Assembly (NCBI RefSeq): GCF_012274265.1
Contig: NZ_JAANYY010000004.1
Location: 434,001-498,000 of the forward strand
Direction of reading: 5' to 3'
From: Sphingopyxis microcysteis
GTDB lineage: Bacteria; Pseudomonadota; Alphaproteobacteria; Sphingomonadales; Sphingomonadaceae
Length of the DNA: 64,000 bases
Each line of letters begins with the position of its first letter. The first letter of the stretch is position 1. The position numbers were made by a program, and so were the translations under genes. Below the pieces are notes generated by a model, which was given only the letters and a program-made list of their open reading frames with translations, was not told where the DNA came from and searched no databases. This document shows positions 7,627 to 16,915 of the stretch, piece after piece.

Positions 7627-8877
7627 ATGTCTGGAAAAGCGATTCTCGAAAAACTCGGCATTTTGGCCGATGCCGCCAAATATGACGCGTCATGCGCGTC
7701 GTCGGGAACGGTGAAGCGCGATTCGACCGGCACCAAAGGCATCGGGTCGACCGAAGGCATGGGCATCTGTCACAGCTATGCGCCCGATGGCCGCTGTATC
7801 TCGCTTCTCAAGATATTGCTCACCAATTTCTGTATCTATGACTGCCGGTTCTGCATCAACCGGGCGTCGAGCAATGTGCCGCGCGCGCGGTTCAATCCGC
7901 AGGAAGTGGTCCGGTTGACCCTCGATTTCTACAAGCGCAATTATATCGAGGGGCTGTTCCTGTCGTCGGGGATCATCCGGTCCGAAGATTATACGATGGA
8001 GCAGCTGGTCGAGGTGGCGCGCATCCTGCGCGAGGAGCATCGCTTCGGCGGCTATATCCATTTGAAGACGATTGCGGGCGCCGATCCGGGCCTGATCGCG
8101 CTCGCGGGCCTTTATGCCGACCGGCTGTCGACCAATGTCGAATTGCCGACCGAGGCGGGGCTGTCGAGCTTTGCGCCCGAGAAGAAACCCGAAACGATCC
8201 GCAAGACGATGGCATCGGTGCGCGTCGGCGCCGACGATGCGATCGAAGCAGCGAAAGGGCGGCTGCTGAAAAAGGCAAATCCGCCGCGTTTTGCCCCGGC
8301 GGGCCAATCGACCCAGATGATTGTCGGCGCCGACGGATCGCGCGACGACGACATTCTCGCGGCCGCGACGAACCTTTATTCGGGCTATCGCCTCCGCCGC
8401 GTCTATTATTCGGCGTACAGCCCGATCCCCGATGCGAGCAGCGACCTGCCGCCGGTGCGGCCGCCGTTGATGCGCGAACATCGGCTGTATCAGGCCGACT
8501 GGCTGCTGCGCTTCTACGGCTTCGAACGCGCCGAGATCATGGAGGGCGCAAATGGGGGTATGCTCGACCTGGCGATCGACCCCAAGCTCGCCTGGGCGCT
8601 CCAGCGGCGCGAAGCGTTCCCGGTCGATATCAATCGCGCCCCGCGCGAGATGCTGCTGCGCGTGCCGGGGCTGGGGACGCGCGCGGTCGACCGGATCGTC
8701 GCGGCGCGGCGGCTGGGGAAACTCAGGCTGGGCGATCTCGCCAAATTGACCGCCTCGGTGAAAAAGCTGTTGCCGTTCATCGTCACCCCCGACTGGCGGC
8801 CGGGATCGCTGACCGACAGCGCCAGCCTGCGCGCGCGCTTTGCGCCGCCCGCCGAGCAATTGTCGCTGGCGCTATGA
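7627..8877 (+). CDS. Putative DNA modification/repair radical SAM protein
   Basis: A 416-residue radical S-adenosylmethionine enzyme. The iron-sulfur ligands CIYDCRFC lie near residues 75-82. The C-terminus has a helix-hairpin-helix-like stretch (MLLRVPGLGTRAVDRIV), which is typical of DNA-binding proteins. It matches the family that always travels with DUF4130/UdgX proteins and is thought to act on DNA, remotely like spore photoproduct lyase. The exact reaction is not established. Its stop overlaps the next start by four bases (ATGA). A LexA box lies just upstream, so DNA damage induction is likely. Confidence 0.88.
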   Translation: MSGKAILEKLGILADAAKYDASCASSGTVKRDSTGTKGIGSTEGMGICHSYAPDGRCISLLKILLTNFCIYDCRFCINRASSNVPRARFNPQEVVRLTLDFYKRNYIEGLFLSSGIIRSEDYTMEQLVEVARILREEHRFGGYIHLKTIAGADPGLIALAGLYADRLSTNVELPTEAGLSSFAPEKKPETIRKTMASVRVGADDAIEAAKGRLLKKANPPRFAPAGQSTQMIVGADGSRDDDILAAATNLYSGYRLRRVYYSAYSPIPDASSDLPPVRPPLMREHRLYQADWLLRFYGFERAEIMEGANGGMLDLAIDPKLAWALQRREAFPVDINRAPREMLLRVPGLGTRAVDRIVAARRLGKLRLGDLAKLTASVKKLLPFIVTPDWRPGSLTDSASLRARFAPPAEQLSLAL

Positions 8878-10301
8878 GAGAGGTCGTGCTGGCCCATCCC
8901 GGCGATTTCGCCGAATGGCGCGATGCGGCGCGCGGGCTGCTGGCGGGCGGGGTGGCGCCCGAGGATGTGAGCTGGCGCAGCGCCGACGAGGGCGCGTCGC
9001 TGTTTGGCGGCACGGCGCCCTTGGCGGCGCCCGGCACCGTGGCGCTGCCGCGCGAATTGCTCGCGATGGCCGATCGCGTCATCTGCCACCGCGATGCCGC
9101 GGTTCCCGCCCGGCTCTACCGCATCGTCTGGCGCGCGGCGCGCGACCGGCAGCTGCTGGCGCGGCGCACCGACCCCGACATTGATTGGCTGCGCAAGGCC
9201 GACAAGGCGATCCGGCGCGACGTCCACAAGATGCACGCCTTTGTGCGCTTCCGGCGGCTGGGAGAGGACGCGGGCCGCGAATCCTTTGCGGCGTGGTTCG
9301 AGCCCGATCACCGCATCCTGCGGCTCACCGCGCCTTTCTTTCGGCGGCGCTTTTACGGCATGGATTGGGCGATCGTGACCCCCGATGCGCGGGCGATCTG
9401 GCACAAGGAGGCGCTGGTCTATGGCGCGGGCGGCACGAAGGACGAAGTGCCGGACAGCGACGTCGTCGAGGATCAATGGCGGACCTATTATGGCGCGATC
9501 TTCAACCCCGCGCGGGTCAAGGTCGACGCGATGCGCGCTGAAATGCCCAAAAAATATTGGAAGAACCTGCCCGAGGCGCAGGACATTGCGCCGCTCCTGG
9601 CCGGGGCCGAAGCGCGGGTGGAACGGATGCGCGAGGCCGCCGTTTCCATGGCCAACCCCTTGACCGACAAATGGCGGACGCGCGTGGCCGATGAACTGCT
9701 CCTCGACGATAACATCCAGACGCTGGCCGACGTCGCGCGCGCCGTCGATCGCTGCAATCGCTGTCCGATCGGGTGCAACGCGACGCAGGGGGTCGCGGGT
9801 GAGGGGCCAGCGGACGCGCAGATCATGCTCGTCGGCGAACAGCCCGGCGATCAGGAGGATCTGCAGGGGCGTCCCTTTGTCGGACCGGCGGGGCAGGTGC
9901 TGGATCAGGCTCTGGCGGAAGCTGGGCTCGACCGCACGCGATTGTTCCTCACCAACGCGGTCAAGCATTTCAAATATGAACCGCGCGGCAAGCGGCGGCT
10001 GCATCAGAATCCGACGGCGGGGGAGATCGACATCTGCCGCTGGTGGCTCGACAAGGAACGCGCGCTGGTGCAGCCCAAGCTGATCGTCACGCTGGGCGGC
10101 AGCGCGCTGCGGGGGGTCATGGGCAAAAGCATCAGCGTCACGTCGAAGCGCGGCGCGGTGCATGAACTTGGGGGAGGTGTAAAGCTGGTGGCGACGATCC
10201 ATCCGTCCTTCCTGCTGCGCCTGCCCGACCGCGAGCGGGCGGCGCAAGAGCGCGCCGCCTTCGTCGCCGATCTGGCGCAGGCGCGAAAGCTCGCCGCCTG
10301 A
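8874..10301 (+). CDS. udgX: DUF4130-UdgX fusion, uracil-DNA binding protein
   Basis: A 475-residue two-domain protein. Residues 1 to about 200 are the DUF4130 domain paired with the upstream radical SAM family. From about 235 there is a family-4-like uracil-DNA glycosylase fold with CNRCPIGC cysteines, GEQPGDQEDLQGRPFVGPAG and the closing HPSFLLR motif. The KRRLH loop (residues 373-377) is the UdgX signature; the histidine (H377) bonds covalently to the deoxyribose at uracil sites in characterised UdgX. Leucine replaces the more usual isoleucine of KRRIH. It is translationally coupled to both neighbours. Confidence 0.92.
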   Translation: MREVVLAHPGDFAEWRDAARGLLAGGVAPEDVSWRSADEGASLFGGTAPLAAPGTVALPRELLAMADRVICHRDAAVPARLYRIVWRAARDRQLLARRTDPDIDWLRKADKAIRRDVHKMHAFVRFRRLGEDAGRESFAAWFEPDHRILRLTAPFFRRRFYGMDWAIVTPDARAIWHKEALVYGAGGTKDEVPDSDVVEDQWRTYYGAIFNPARVKVDAMRAEMPKKYWKNLPEAQDIAPLLAGAEARVERMREAAVSMANPLTDKWRTRVADELLLDDNIQTLADVARAVDRCNRCPIGCNATQGVAGEGPADAQIMLVGEQPGDQEDLQGRPFVGPAGQVLDQALAEAGLDRTRLFLTNAVKHFKYEPRGKRRLHQNPTAGEIDICRWWLDKERALVQPKLIVTLGGSALRGVMGKSISVTSKRGAVHELGGGVKLVATIHPSFLLRLPDRERAAQERAAFVADLAQARKLAA

Positions 10302-11314
10302 TGGCCAAGCCTAAGTCCTGGCTCGAACCGCATCCGCAGGGGCTCTATGTGAAGCCCGCCGACCTGTGGATCGATCCGTCGCGCCCCGTCGAACGCGCTG
10401 CGGTGACGCATGGTCACGCCGATCATGCGCGCAGCGGCCACGGCGCGGTGTTCGCGACCCCCGAAACGCTGGCGATCATGGCGCTGCGCTATGGCGTCGA
10501 TGTCGCGGCAAGCCATAATCAGGCGTTCGCTTATGGCGACGGGTTCGAACGTGGCGGCGTCCGCTTCAGCTTCCATCCCGCCGGGCATGTGCTGGGCAGC
10601 GCGCAGATATTGATGGAATATGCGGGCGAGCGCATTGTCATCACCGGCGATTACAAGCGCCGCGCCGACCCGACCTGCGCCCCGTTCGAGGTCGTACCGT
10701 GCGACATCTTCATCACCGAGGCGACCTTCGGCCTGCCGGTGTTCCGCCACCCGCCGACGGGGCAGGAGATCGCCAAGCTGATCGGCGCGGTGCGCGCCGA
10801 ACCCGATCGGTCGGTGCTCGTCGGCGCCTATGCGCTGGGCAAGGCGCAGCGCGTGATCGCGGAGCTCCGCGCGGCGGGGTGGGATGCGCCGATCTACATC
10901 CATGGCGCGCTCGAAAAAATGTGCGCGCTCTATGCCGCGCACGGCATCGATCTCGGCGATCTCAGACTGGTGAGCGAAACCGACAAGGCTGACATGGCGG
11001 GGCAGATCATCGTTGCTCCGCCCTCGGCGCTGAACGACCGCTGGTCGCGGCGGCTGCCCGATCCGGTGACTGCGATGGCGTCGGGCTGGATGCGGGTGCG
11101 CCAGCGCGCGCGGCAACGGATGGTCGAGCTGCCGCTGGTCATTTCGGACCATGCCGACTGGGACGAACTGACCATGACAATCAGTGAGGTGAACCCCAAG
11201 GAAACGTGGATCACCCACGGCAGCGAGGACGGCCTGCTGCGTTGGTGCGAACTGCATCAGCGCAAAGCGCGCGCGTTGCACCTCGTCGGCCGGGATTTGG
11301 AGGAAGAGGCGTGA
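10301..11314 (+). CDS. Ligase-associated MBL-fold DNA exonuclease
   Basis: A 337-residue metallo-beta-lactamase/beta-CASP-type nuclease. Metal motif THGHADHARSGH lies near residues 34-45, with later ligands in HPAGHVLGSAQ, GDYKRRADPTCAPFE and SDHADWDEL. It belongs to the family found next to ATP-dependent DNA ligases in bacteria (relatives of SNM1/Artemis), suggesting a DNA end or cross-link processing role. The first base of its ATG is the last base of the udgX stop, and its stop overlaps the ligase GTG, so all four genes appear coupled. Confidence 0.9.
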   Translation: MAKPKSWLEPHPQGLYVKPADLWIDPSRPVERAAVTHGHADHARSGHGAVFATPETLAIMALRYGVDVAASHNQAFAYGDGFERGGVRFSFHPAGHVLGSAQILMEYAGERIVITGDYKRRADPTCAPFEVVPCDIFITEATFGLPVFRHPPTGQEIAKLIGAVRAEPDRSVLVGAYALGKAQRVIAELRAAGWDAPIYIHGALEKMCALYAAHGIDLGDLRLVSETDKADMAGQIIVAPPSALNDRWSRRLPDPVTAMASGWMRVRQRARQRMVELPLVISDHADWDELTMTISEVNPKETWITHGSEDGLLRWCELHQRKARALHLVGRDLEEEA

Positions 11315-12981
11315 AGCGGTTCGCGGCCTTGATCGACCGGCTGATCTATACGCGCTCGCGCAACAGCAAGCTGGCGCTGATCGTCGATTATCTCCGCCAT
11401 ACGCCCGACCCCGATCGCGGCTGGGCGATCGCGGCGCTGACCGAAAGCCTCGATTTCCCCGCGGTGAAATCGGCGATGGTGCGGGCGCTCTTGGCGACGC
11501 GGGTCGATGAGGAATTGTTCCGGCTGTCGCGGCATTTCGTCGGGGATACGGCGGAGACCGCGGCGCTGCTTTGGCCGGAGTCCCCAACCGTTCGTGGTGA
11601 GGAGCGGCTGAGCCTGTCGAAGTCGCGTCTCGAACCACCCGCCGCGGTCCTTCGAGATGCCCCTTCGACAAGCTCAGGGGCGCCTCAGGACGAACGGAAT
11701 TCGTTGACCGTCTCCGCCGCCGTCGACGCCCTCTCCGCCGCCACCCGCGCTACCGCCCCCGCAATCCTCGCCTCGCTCCTCGACCGCCTCGATGCCGACG
11801 GCCGCTATGCTTTGCTCAAGCTCGCGCTCGGCGGAATGCGCGTCGGGGTGTCGGCGCGGCTCGCGAAACAGGCGTTTGCGCAGGCGTTCGACGTGGCGGT
11901 CGATGACGTCGAGGAGCTGTGGCACGCGATCCCGCCGCCCTATGCGCCGCTGTTCGCGTGGGGCGAGGGGAGGGCGGAGCGCCCCGACCTTGCCGACGTC
12001 GCGTTCTTCCGTCCCTTCATGCTTGCGCATCCGCTGGAGGACGGAACGGTCGACCTCGCCGATTATGCCGCCGAGTGGAAATGGGACGGCATCCGCGTCC
12101 AGATCGTGCGCGGCGGCGCTGAGACGCGCATCTACAGCCGCGGCGGCGAGGAGATCAGCGCCGCCTTTCCCGAACTGGTCGCGGCCTTCGATCAGGATGC
12201 GGTGATCGACGGCGAACTGCTTGTGCGGGGCGAGGTGCAGGGCGGCGAGGCCGCAAGCTTCAATGCGCTGCAACAAAGGCTCGGGCGCAAGACCGTGTCC
12301 AAGAAGATGCTCGCCGACTATCCGGCGTTTGTCCGCGTCTATGACCTGCTCGCCGTGGACGGGAACGATCTGCGCCCGCTGCCGTGGACCGAACGGCGGC
12401 GGCAGCTGGAGGGCTTCGTCCCGCGCCTCGCCGCCAGCCATTTCGACCTGTCGCACGTCATCGACGCGACCGACTTCGACGACCTCGCCGAACGCCGCGC
12501 GGGCGCGCGCGATGCCGCGATCGAGGGGGTGATGCTCAAGCGCCGCGATGCTCCTTATGTGGCGGGCCGCCGCGCCGGGCTCTGGTATAAATGGAAACGC
12601 GACCCGCTCACCGCCGATTGCGTGATGATGTACGCGCAGCGCGGCAACGGGCGGCGTGCGAGCTTCTATTCGGATTATACTTTCGGCTGCTGGAGCGACG
12701 AGGGCGAGCTGCTCCCGGTCGGCAAGGCCTATTCGGGCTTCACCGACGAGGAGCTGAAATGGCTCGACAAGTTCGTCCGCGATAACACGCTGAACCGCTT
12801 CGGTCCGGTGCACGAGGTCGAAAAATCGCTGGTGCTCGAGGTCGCCTTCGATTCGATCCACGCGTCCAAGCGCCACAAGTCGGGGCTCGCGATGCGCTTC
12901 CCGCGTATCTCGCGCATCAGGCGGGACAAGCCCGCCGAGGAGGCGGATCGGATTGCGACGTTGCTGGCGATGGTGACGTAG
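11311..12981 (+). CDS. ATP-dependent DNA ligase with in-frame palindromic insert
   Basis: A 556-residue ATP-dependent ligase of the family linked to cisplatin-type damage response. It has an N-terminal DNA-binding region, the nucleotidyl motif KWDG (K257 forms the AMP adduct), VIDGELL, GVMLKRRD and a C-terminal OB domain (WYKWKRDPLTADCV, RFPRISRIR). The GTG start at 11311 overlaps the exonuclease stop (GTGA). Residues 94-129 are encoded by a mobile palindromic repeat (11590-11697) and have no counterpart in a normal ligase N-terminal domain. The Lhr-like helicase and phosphoesterase often found with this ligase are not in the window. Confidence 0.92.
   Translation: MKRFAALIDRLIYTRSRNSKLALIVDYLRHTPDPDRGWAIAALTESLDFPAVKSAMVRALLATRVDEELFRLSRHFVGDTAETAALLWPESPTVRGEERLSLSKSRLEPPAAVLRDAPSTSSGAPQDERNSLTVSAAVDALSAATRATAPAILASLLDRLDADGRYALLKLALGGMRVGVSARLAKQAFAQAFDVAVDDVEELWHAIPPPYAPLFAWGEGRAERPDLADVAFFRPFMLAHPLEDGTVDLADYAAEWKWDGIRVQIVRGGAETRIYSRGGEEISAAFPELVAAFDQDAVIDGELLVRGEVQGGEAASFNALQQRLGRKTVSKKMLADYPAFVRVYDLLAVDGNDLRPLPWTERRRQLEGFVPRLAASHFDLSHVIDATDFDDLAERRAGARDAAIEGVMLKRRDAPYVAGRRAGLWYKWKRDPLTADCVMMYAQRGNGRRASFYSDYTFGCWSDEGELLPVGKAYSGFTDEELKWLDKFVRDNTLNRFGPVHEVEKSLVLEVAFDSIHASKRHKSGLAMRFPRISRIRRDKPAEEADRIATLLAMVT
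11590..11697 (+). repeat. Palindromic repeat inserted in frame in the ligase gene
   Basis: About 108 bases (36 codons) form an imperfect inverted repeat. The arm CTGAGCCTGTCGAAG near 11608-11622 pairs with CTTCGACAAGCTCAG near 11662-11676 (one mismatch). Outer arms pair GTTCGT...TGAGG with CCTCA...ACGAAC. The same core occurs in intergenic elements at 43809-43877 and 57629-57718. The insert keeps the reading frame. Confidence 0.85.
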
Positions 12982-12988
12982 CGTCGCC

Positions 12989-13070
12989 GTCATTGCGAGC
13001 GAAGCGAAGCAATCCAGGGCGGTTTACGCCGCTCTGGATTGCCGCGTCGCCTTCGGCTCCTCGCAATGAC
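12989..13070. repeat. GTCATTGCGAG-family palindromic element
   Basis: An 82-base element bounded by GTCATTGCGAG and CTCGCAATGAC, with inner CAATCCAG/CTGGATTG arms. Similar copies lie at 22043-22125 and 39922-40005. All sit in short intergenic gaps. This one follows the ligase stop and may end that transcript. Confidence 0.85.
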
Positions 13071-13170
13071 GCATTTGGCGAGAAAATTTCCCCGCGCAAA
13101 CCTTGCAACCTGCCGCCCCGATACCGAGTTTAACCCCTCATCCCCTCTGATAAACATAATGGAGACTGCC

Positions 13171-13785
13171 ATGACGATCGCCCATCCGCCCCTGCCATAC
13201 GCTCAGGATGCGCTGGAGCCGCATATCTCGGCCGACACGCTGGCGACGCACCATGGCAAGCATCACAAGGCCTATGTCGACAAGACCAACGCCGCGATCG
13301 AGGGTACCGAACTTGCCGACAAGAGCCTCGAGGAAATCATCCACCACGCCGAAGGATCGGGCAACAAGGGGCTGTTCAACAACAGCGCCCAGTCGTGGAA
13401 CCACGCTTTTTACTGGGAAAGCCTGAGCCCGACCAAGACCGAGCCCAAGGGCGACCTCGCCGCCGCGATCGAGCGCGATTTCGGGTCGCTCGACGAACTG
13501 AAGAAGAAGCTCAAGGACACCGCGGTCAACCATTTCGCGTCGGGCTGGGCATGGCTCGTCTCGCGCGACGGCACGCTGTCGGTGACCGACACGCACGATG
13601 CGGGAACCGAGCTGACCGCGGGCATCAAGCCTTTGCTCGTGATCGACGTGTGGGAACATGCCTATTACATCGACCGCAAGAATCTGCGCCCCGCCTATGT
13701 CGATGCGGTGGTCGACGAACTGCTCAACTGGGATTTCGCGGCGGAGAATTTCGCGCGCGAGGCGACCTGGACCTATCCGGCCTGA
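13171..13785 (+). CDS. sodB: Iron (Fe/Mn-type) superoxide dismutase
   Basis: A 204-residue cytoplasmic superoxide dismutase. Metal ligands sit in ATHHGKHHKAYV, SWNHAFYWES and DVWEHAYYID. The GLFNNSAQ and HAFYWESL patterns favour the iron type, though the metal cannot be fixed from sequence. The start at 13171 is chosen because GGAG lies 7 bases before it. An earlier in-frame ATG at 13159 overlaps that ribosome site. It is monocistronic and flanked by palindromic repeats on both sides. Confidence 0.95.
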   Translation: MTIAHPPLPYAQDALEPHISADTLATHHGKHHKAYVDKTNAAIEGTELADKSLEEIIHHAEGSGNKGLFNNSAQSWNHAFYWESLSPTKTEPKGDLAAAIERDFGSLDELKKKLKDTAVNHFASGWAWLVSRDGTLSVTDTHDAGTELTAGIKPLLVIDVWEHAYYIDRKNLRPAYVDAVVDELLNWDFAAENFAREATWTYPA

Positions 13786-13793
13786 CCTGAATA

Positions 13794-13927
13794 TCCTCCC
13801 AGCGGCGAAGCCGTGGGGAGGGGAACCGTCGCCGGAGGCGATGGTGGAGGGGCAGAGACGGTAGCGTTATCGCCCCTCCGTCAGCGCTCCGCGCTGCCAC
13901 CTCCCCATCGCTTCGCGACAGGGAGGA
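13794..13927. repeat. CCTCCC/GGGAGG-family palindromic element
   Basis: About 134 bases begin with TCCTCCC and end with GGGAGGA. A conserved core CCCCTCCGTCAGCGCTCCGC leads on to CTGCCACCTCCCC. Related copies lie at 16721-16855 and 52009-52143. It separates sodB from sdaA. Confidence 0.8.
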
Positions 13928-13999
13928 TTTCGCGGATGCCGTAACGAAATTTGAACTGGTATCTATCGTGATGACGGTGCCGCCTCTATAGGCGCCGTC

Positions 14000-15379
<1,380 letters not shown>

Positions 15380-15389
15380 GAGAAGCTGG

Positions 15390-15908
15390 ATGGGAACGTC
15401 ATTGTTTCGCCTCCTGATCCTGTTGGTCGTCGCCTTTCTGGGCTTCGCAAATGCGGTAGCGTGTGAGGTGGCCGACGAGCCAAAGACCTCGAAAAGGTTC
15501 GATGAGGACGCTCGCCAACAATTCGAGAATGCTGGTGGGGTGTACGAGGGAATTATCCTCGCGAGTCCGGATGATCGCCATGGCGGGACATTCTGGGTGG
15601 TCAAAACTTTCAAAGGGCAGGGTAGGAGTCTTCAGCTACTTAAATTGCCGATTGCGGGCGGTTGTATTGGCGCGCTGGGACCAAGCGGGTTGGCCGATTC
15701 TGGATTCCTAACGATTTCAGCCGGATCCGGCGCTCACTTCGACGGGTTGGTGATGCCTCAAACAGTTGACAGTTGGGAGCGACAGGGCTTCGTGGATCAA
15801 GTCAGGGTCACGACCGTCAAAGTCGTGGCAGCTTTTGGTGGCGTGTTGCTTATTCTCCTTGTCGGCTTGATTTGGTGCCTCAAGCAGCGAGTTACGAGGG
15901 CGAAATAG
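15390..15908 (+). CDS. Hypothetical membrane-anchored secreted protein, low GC
   Basis: A 172-residue protein with an N-terminal signal segment (LFRLLILLVVAFLGFANAVA), a central extracytoplasmic domain with two cysteines (ACEVADE and GGCIGAL), and a C-terminal membrane helix near 147-166 followed by a basic tail (KQRVTRAK). The topology suggests a domain outside the membrane with its C-terminus in the cytoplasm. I do not recognise the family. Base composition is clearly less GC-rich than the neighbours, with many non-preferred codons, hinting at recent acquisition. The second ATG (15390) is preferred to 15363, which overlaps sdaA. Confidence 0.65.
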   Translation: MGTSLFRLLILLVVAFLGFANAVACEVADEPKTSKRFDEDARQQFENAGGVYEGIILASPDDRHGGTFWVVKTFKGQGRSLQLLKLPIAGGCIGALGPSGLADSGFLTISAGSGAHFDGLVMPQTVDSWERQGFVDQVRVTTVKVVAAFGGVLLILLVGLIWCLKQRVTRAK

Positions 15909-15912
15909 TCCT

Positions 15913-16098
15913 TTAATGAAGCGCGCAGGGCAACTTGCGCCCCTCACTCCGCCGTAGCGCCCACGCCACCTCCACGCGCAATTTGTCGATTAGCAACCGC
16001 ACCTTCGGTAGCAGATGGCGGCGCCGCGCATGGACGGCCCAGATCGGCTCCTCCTGCGGGCGGAGCGGGTCGAGGAGCGAGGTGAGCGTGGCATCTAT
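15913..16098 (-). pseudogene. C-terminal remnant of a LysR-family regulator
   Basis: Reading leftward, about 60 residues (LTSLLDPLRPQEEPIWAVHARRRHLLPKV and on to the stop at 15913) look like the last part of a LysR effector domain. There, a P-I-W-A-V stretch followed by R-H-L-x-P-K-V-R-x-x-I-D is typical. The reading frame continues upstream only through a GTCATCC-family repeat (16105-16175) into unrelated sequence. The helix-turn-helix and most of the effector domain are missing. Probably a decayed regulator truncated by repeat insertion. Confidence 0.6.
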
Positions 16099-16104
16099 CT
16101 CATC

Positions 16105-16175
16105 GTCATCCCGGACTTGATCCGGGATCCATGACGTCGGCGCAGCAATGGACCCCGGATCAAGTCCGGGGTGAC
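16105..16175. repeat. GTCATCC...GGTGAC palindromic element
   Basis: An inverted repeat whose arms read CCCGGACTTGATCCGGG and its near complement around 16155-16170, bounded by GTCATCC and GGGGTGAC. A related element lies at 25220-25295. It abuts the broken end of the LysR remnant. Confidence 0.75.
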
Positions 16176-16302
16176 GAGGGTGGGGAGGGCAGTGACGACG
16201 GGGGCAGCGACCACGCCCCTTTTTCTCGTCACCCCGGCTCCGGCGATGGCCTCGCTGTTTCAGGGGCCATGGCCTGCCTTTTCCTCCGATGCCGTGTTTT
16301 TG

Positions 16303-16451
16303 TTTCGCACAAAGACACAAAGCCACGAAGAGGTCGCGCCGACCGCGAAGCGGCTTTCCCCTGCAACGCTATGGCCAGTCGCGCCCTTGATGGAGGAATG
16401 GGCCTGTCAGCCCAAGCCCACGTCTTCGTGCCTTTGTGACTTTGTGCGAAA
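16303..16451. repeat. Pair of inverted repeats with GCACAAAG core
   Basis: A 28-base arm at 16303-16330 is repeated in inverted orientation at 16424-16451 with 26 of 28 bases matching. The 93-base interior has no convincing gene. Terminal inverted repeats around a short interior resemble a small non-autonomous mobile element, but no target duplication was identified. Confidence 0.65.
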
Positions 16452-16644
16452 AACAACTGGCGCCGCCCTGATTGACGAGCGCCGGGCCATGGATGCTGAA
16501 ACGCGTTCAGCATGACGAAAACGGTGGAGCGGCGCTCAACTCCGAGGCACGGACGCGTGCCGAAAATTAGCGCTTTCCTACATTATTTCGCTGTGTCAGC
16601 CTGCAATTTCGGCCCTTTGGTCCGCCGATATTCGCGGTTCGACT

Positions 16645-16699
16645 TAAAGCCACAAAGGACACAGTTTTGACGCGCGCATGCGGGGCTTTTGTGGCTTTA
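16645..16699. repeat. Hairpin with TAAAGCCACAAA arms
   Basis: TAAAGCCACAAA at 16645-16656 has its exact reverse complement at 16688-16699. The arms share the CACAAAG core of the inverted repeats at 16303-16451. There is no T-run after it, so a terminator role is unclear. From 15909 to 16915 the only other contents are the LysR remnant and repeats; I see no intact gene. Confidence 0.55.
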
Positions 16700-16720
16700 G
16701 GGGCGAAGCAGCGCCGTCAA

Positions 16721-16855
16721 TCCTCCCTGTCGCGCAGCGATGGGGAGGTGGCAGCGCGAAGCGCTGACGGAGGGGCAATGACGCGCCGTCACGGACCCTC
16801 CACCATTCGCTTCGCGAATGGTCCCCCTCCCCATGGCCTTCGGCCCCAGGCAGGA
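16721..16855. repeat. CCTCCC/GGGAGG-family palindromic element
   Basis: A second copy of the element at 13794-13927, here in the opposite orientation, with the core GGGGAGGTGGCAGCGCGAAG and GCTGACGGAGGGG. It ends 60 bases before frmA. Confidence 0.75.
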
Positions 16856-16915
16856 TCAGTATCTTGCATTGCCGCCCCATTTGCCTGATTGGGACGCCCG
16901 AGAAGGAGACCCGCC

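Noticed and set aside
12989..13070. CRISPR-like repetition because of recurring GTCATTGCGAG units
   Set aside because: Copies are dispersed thousands of bases apart, not in an array with spacers, and no cas genes are present.
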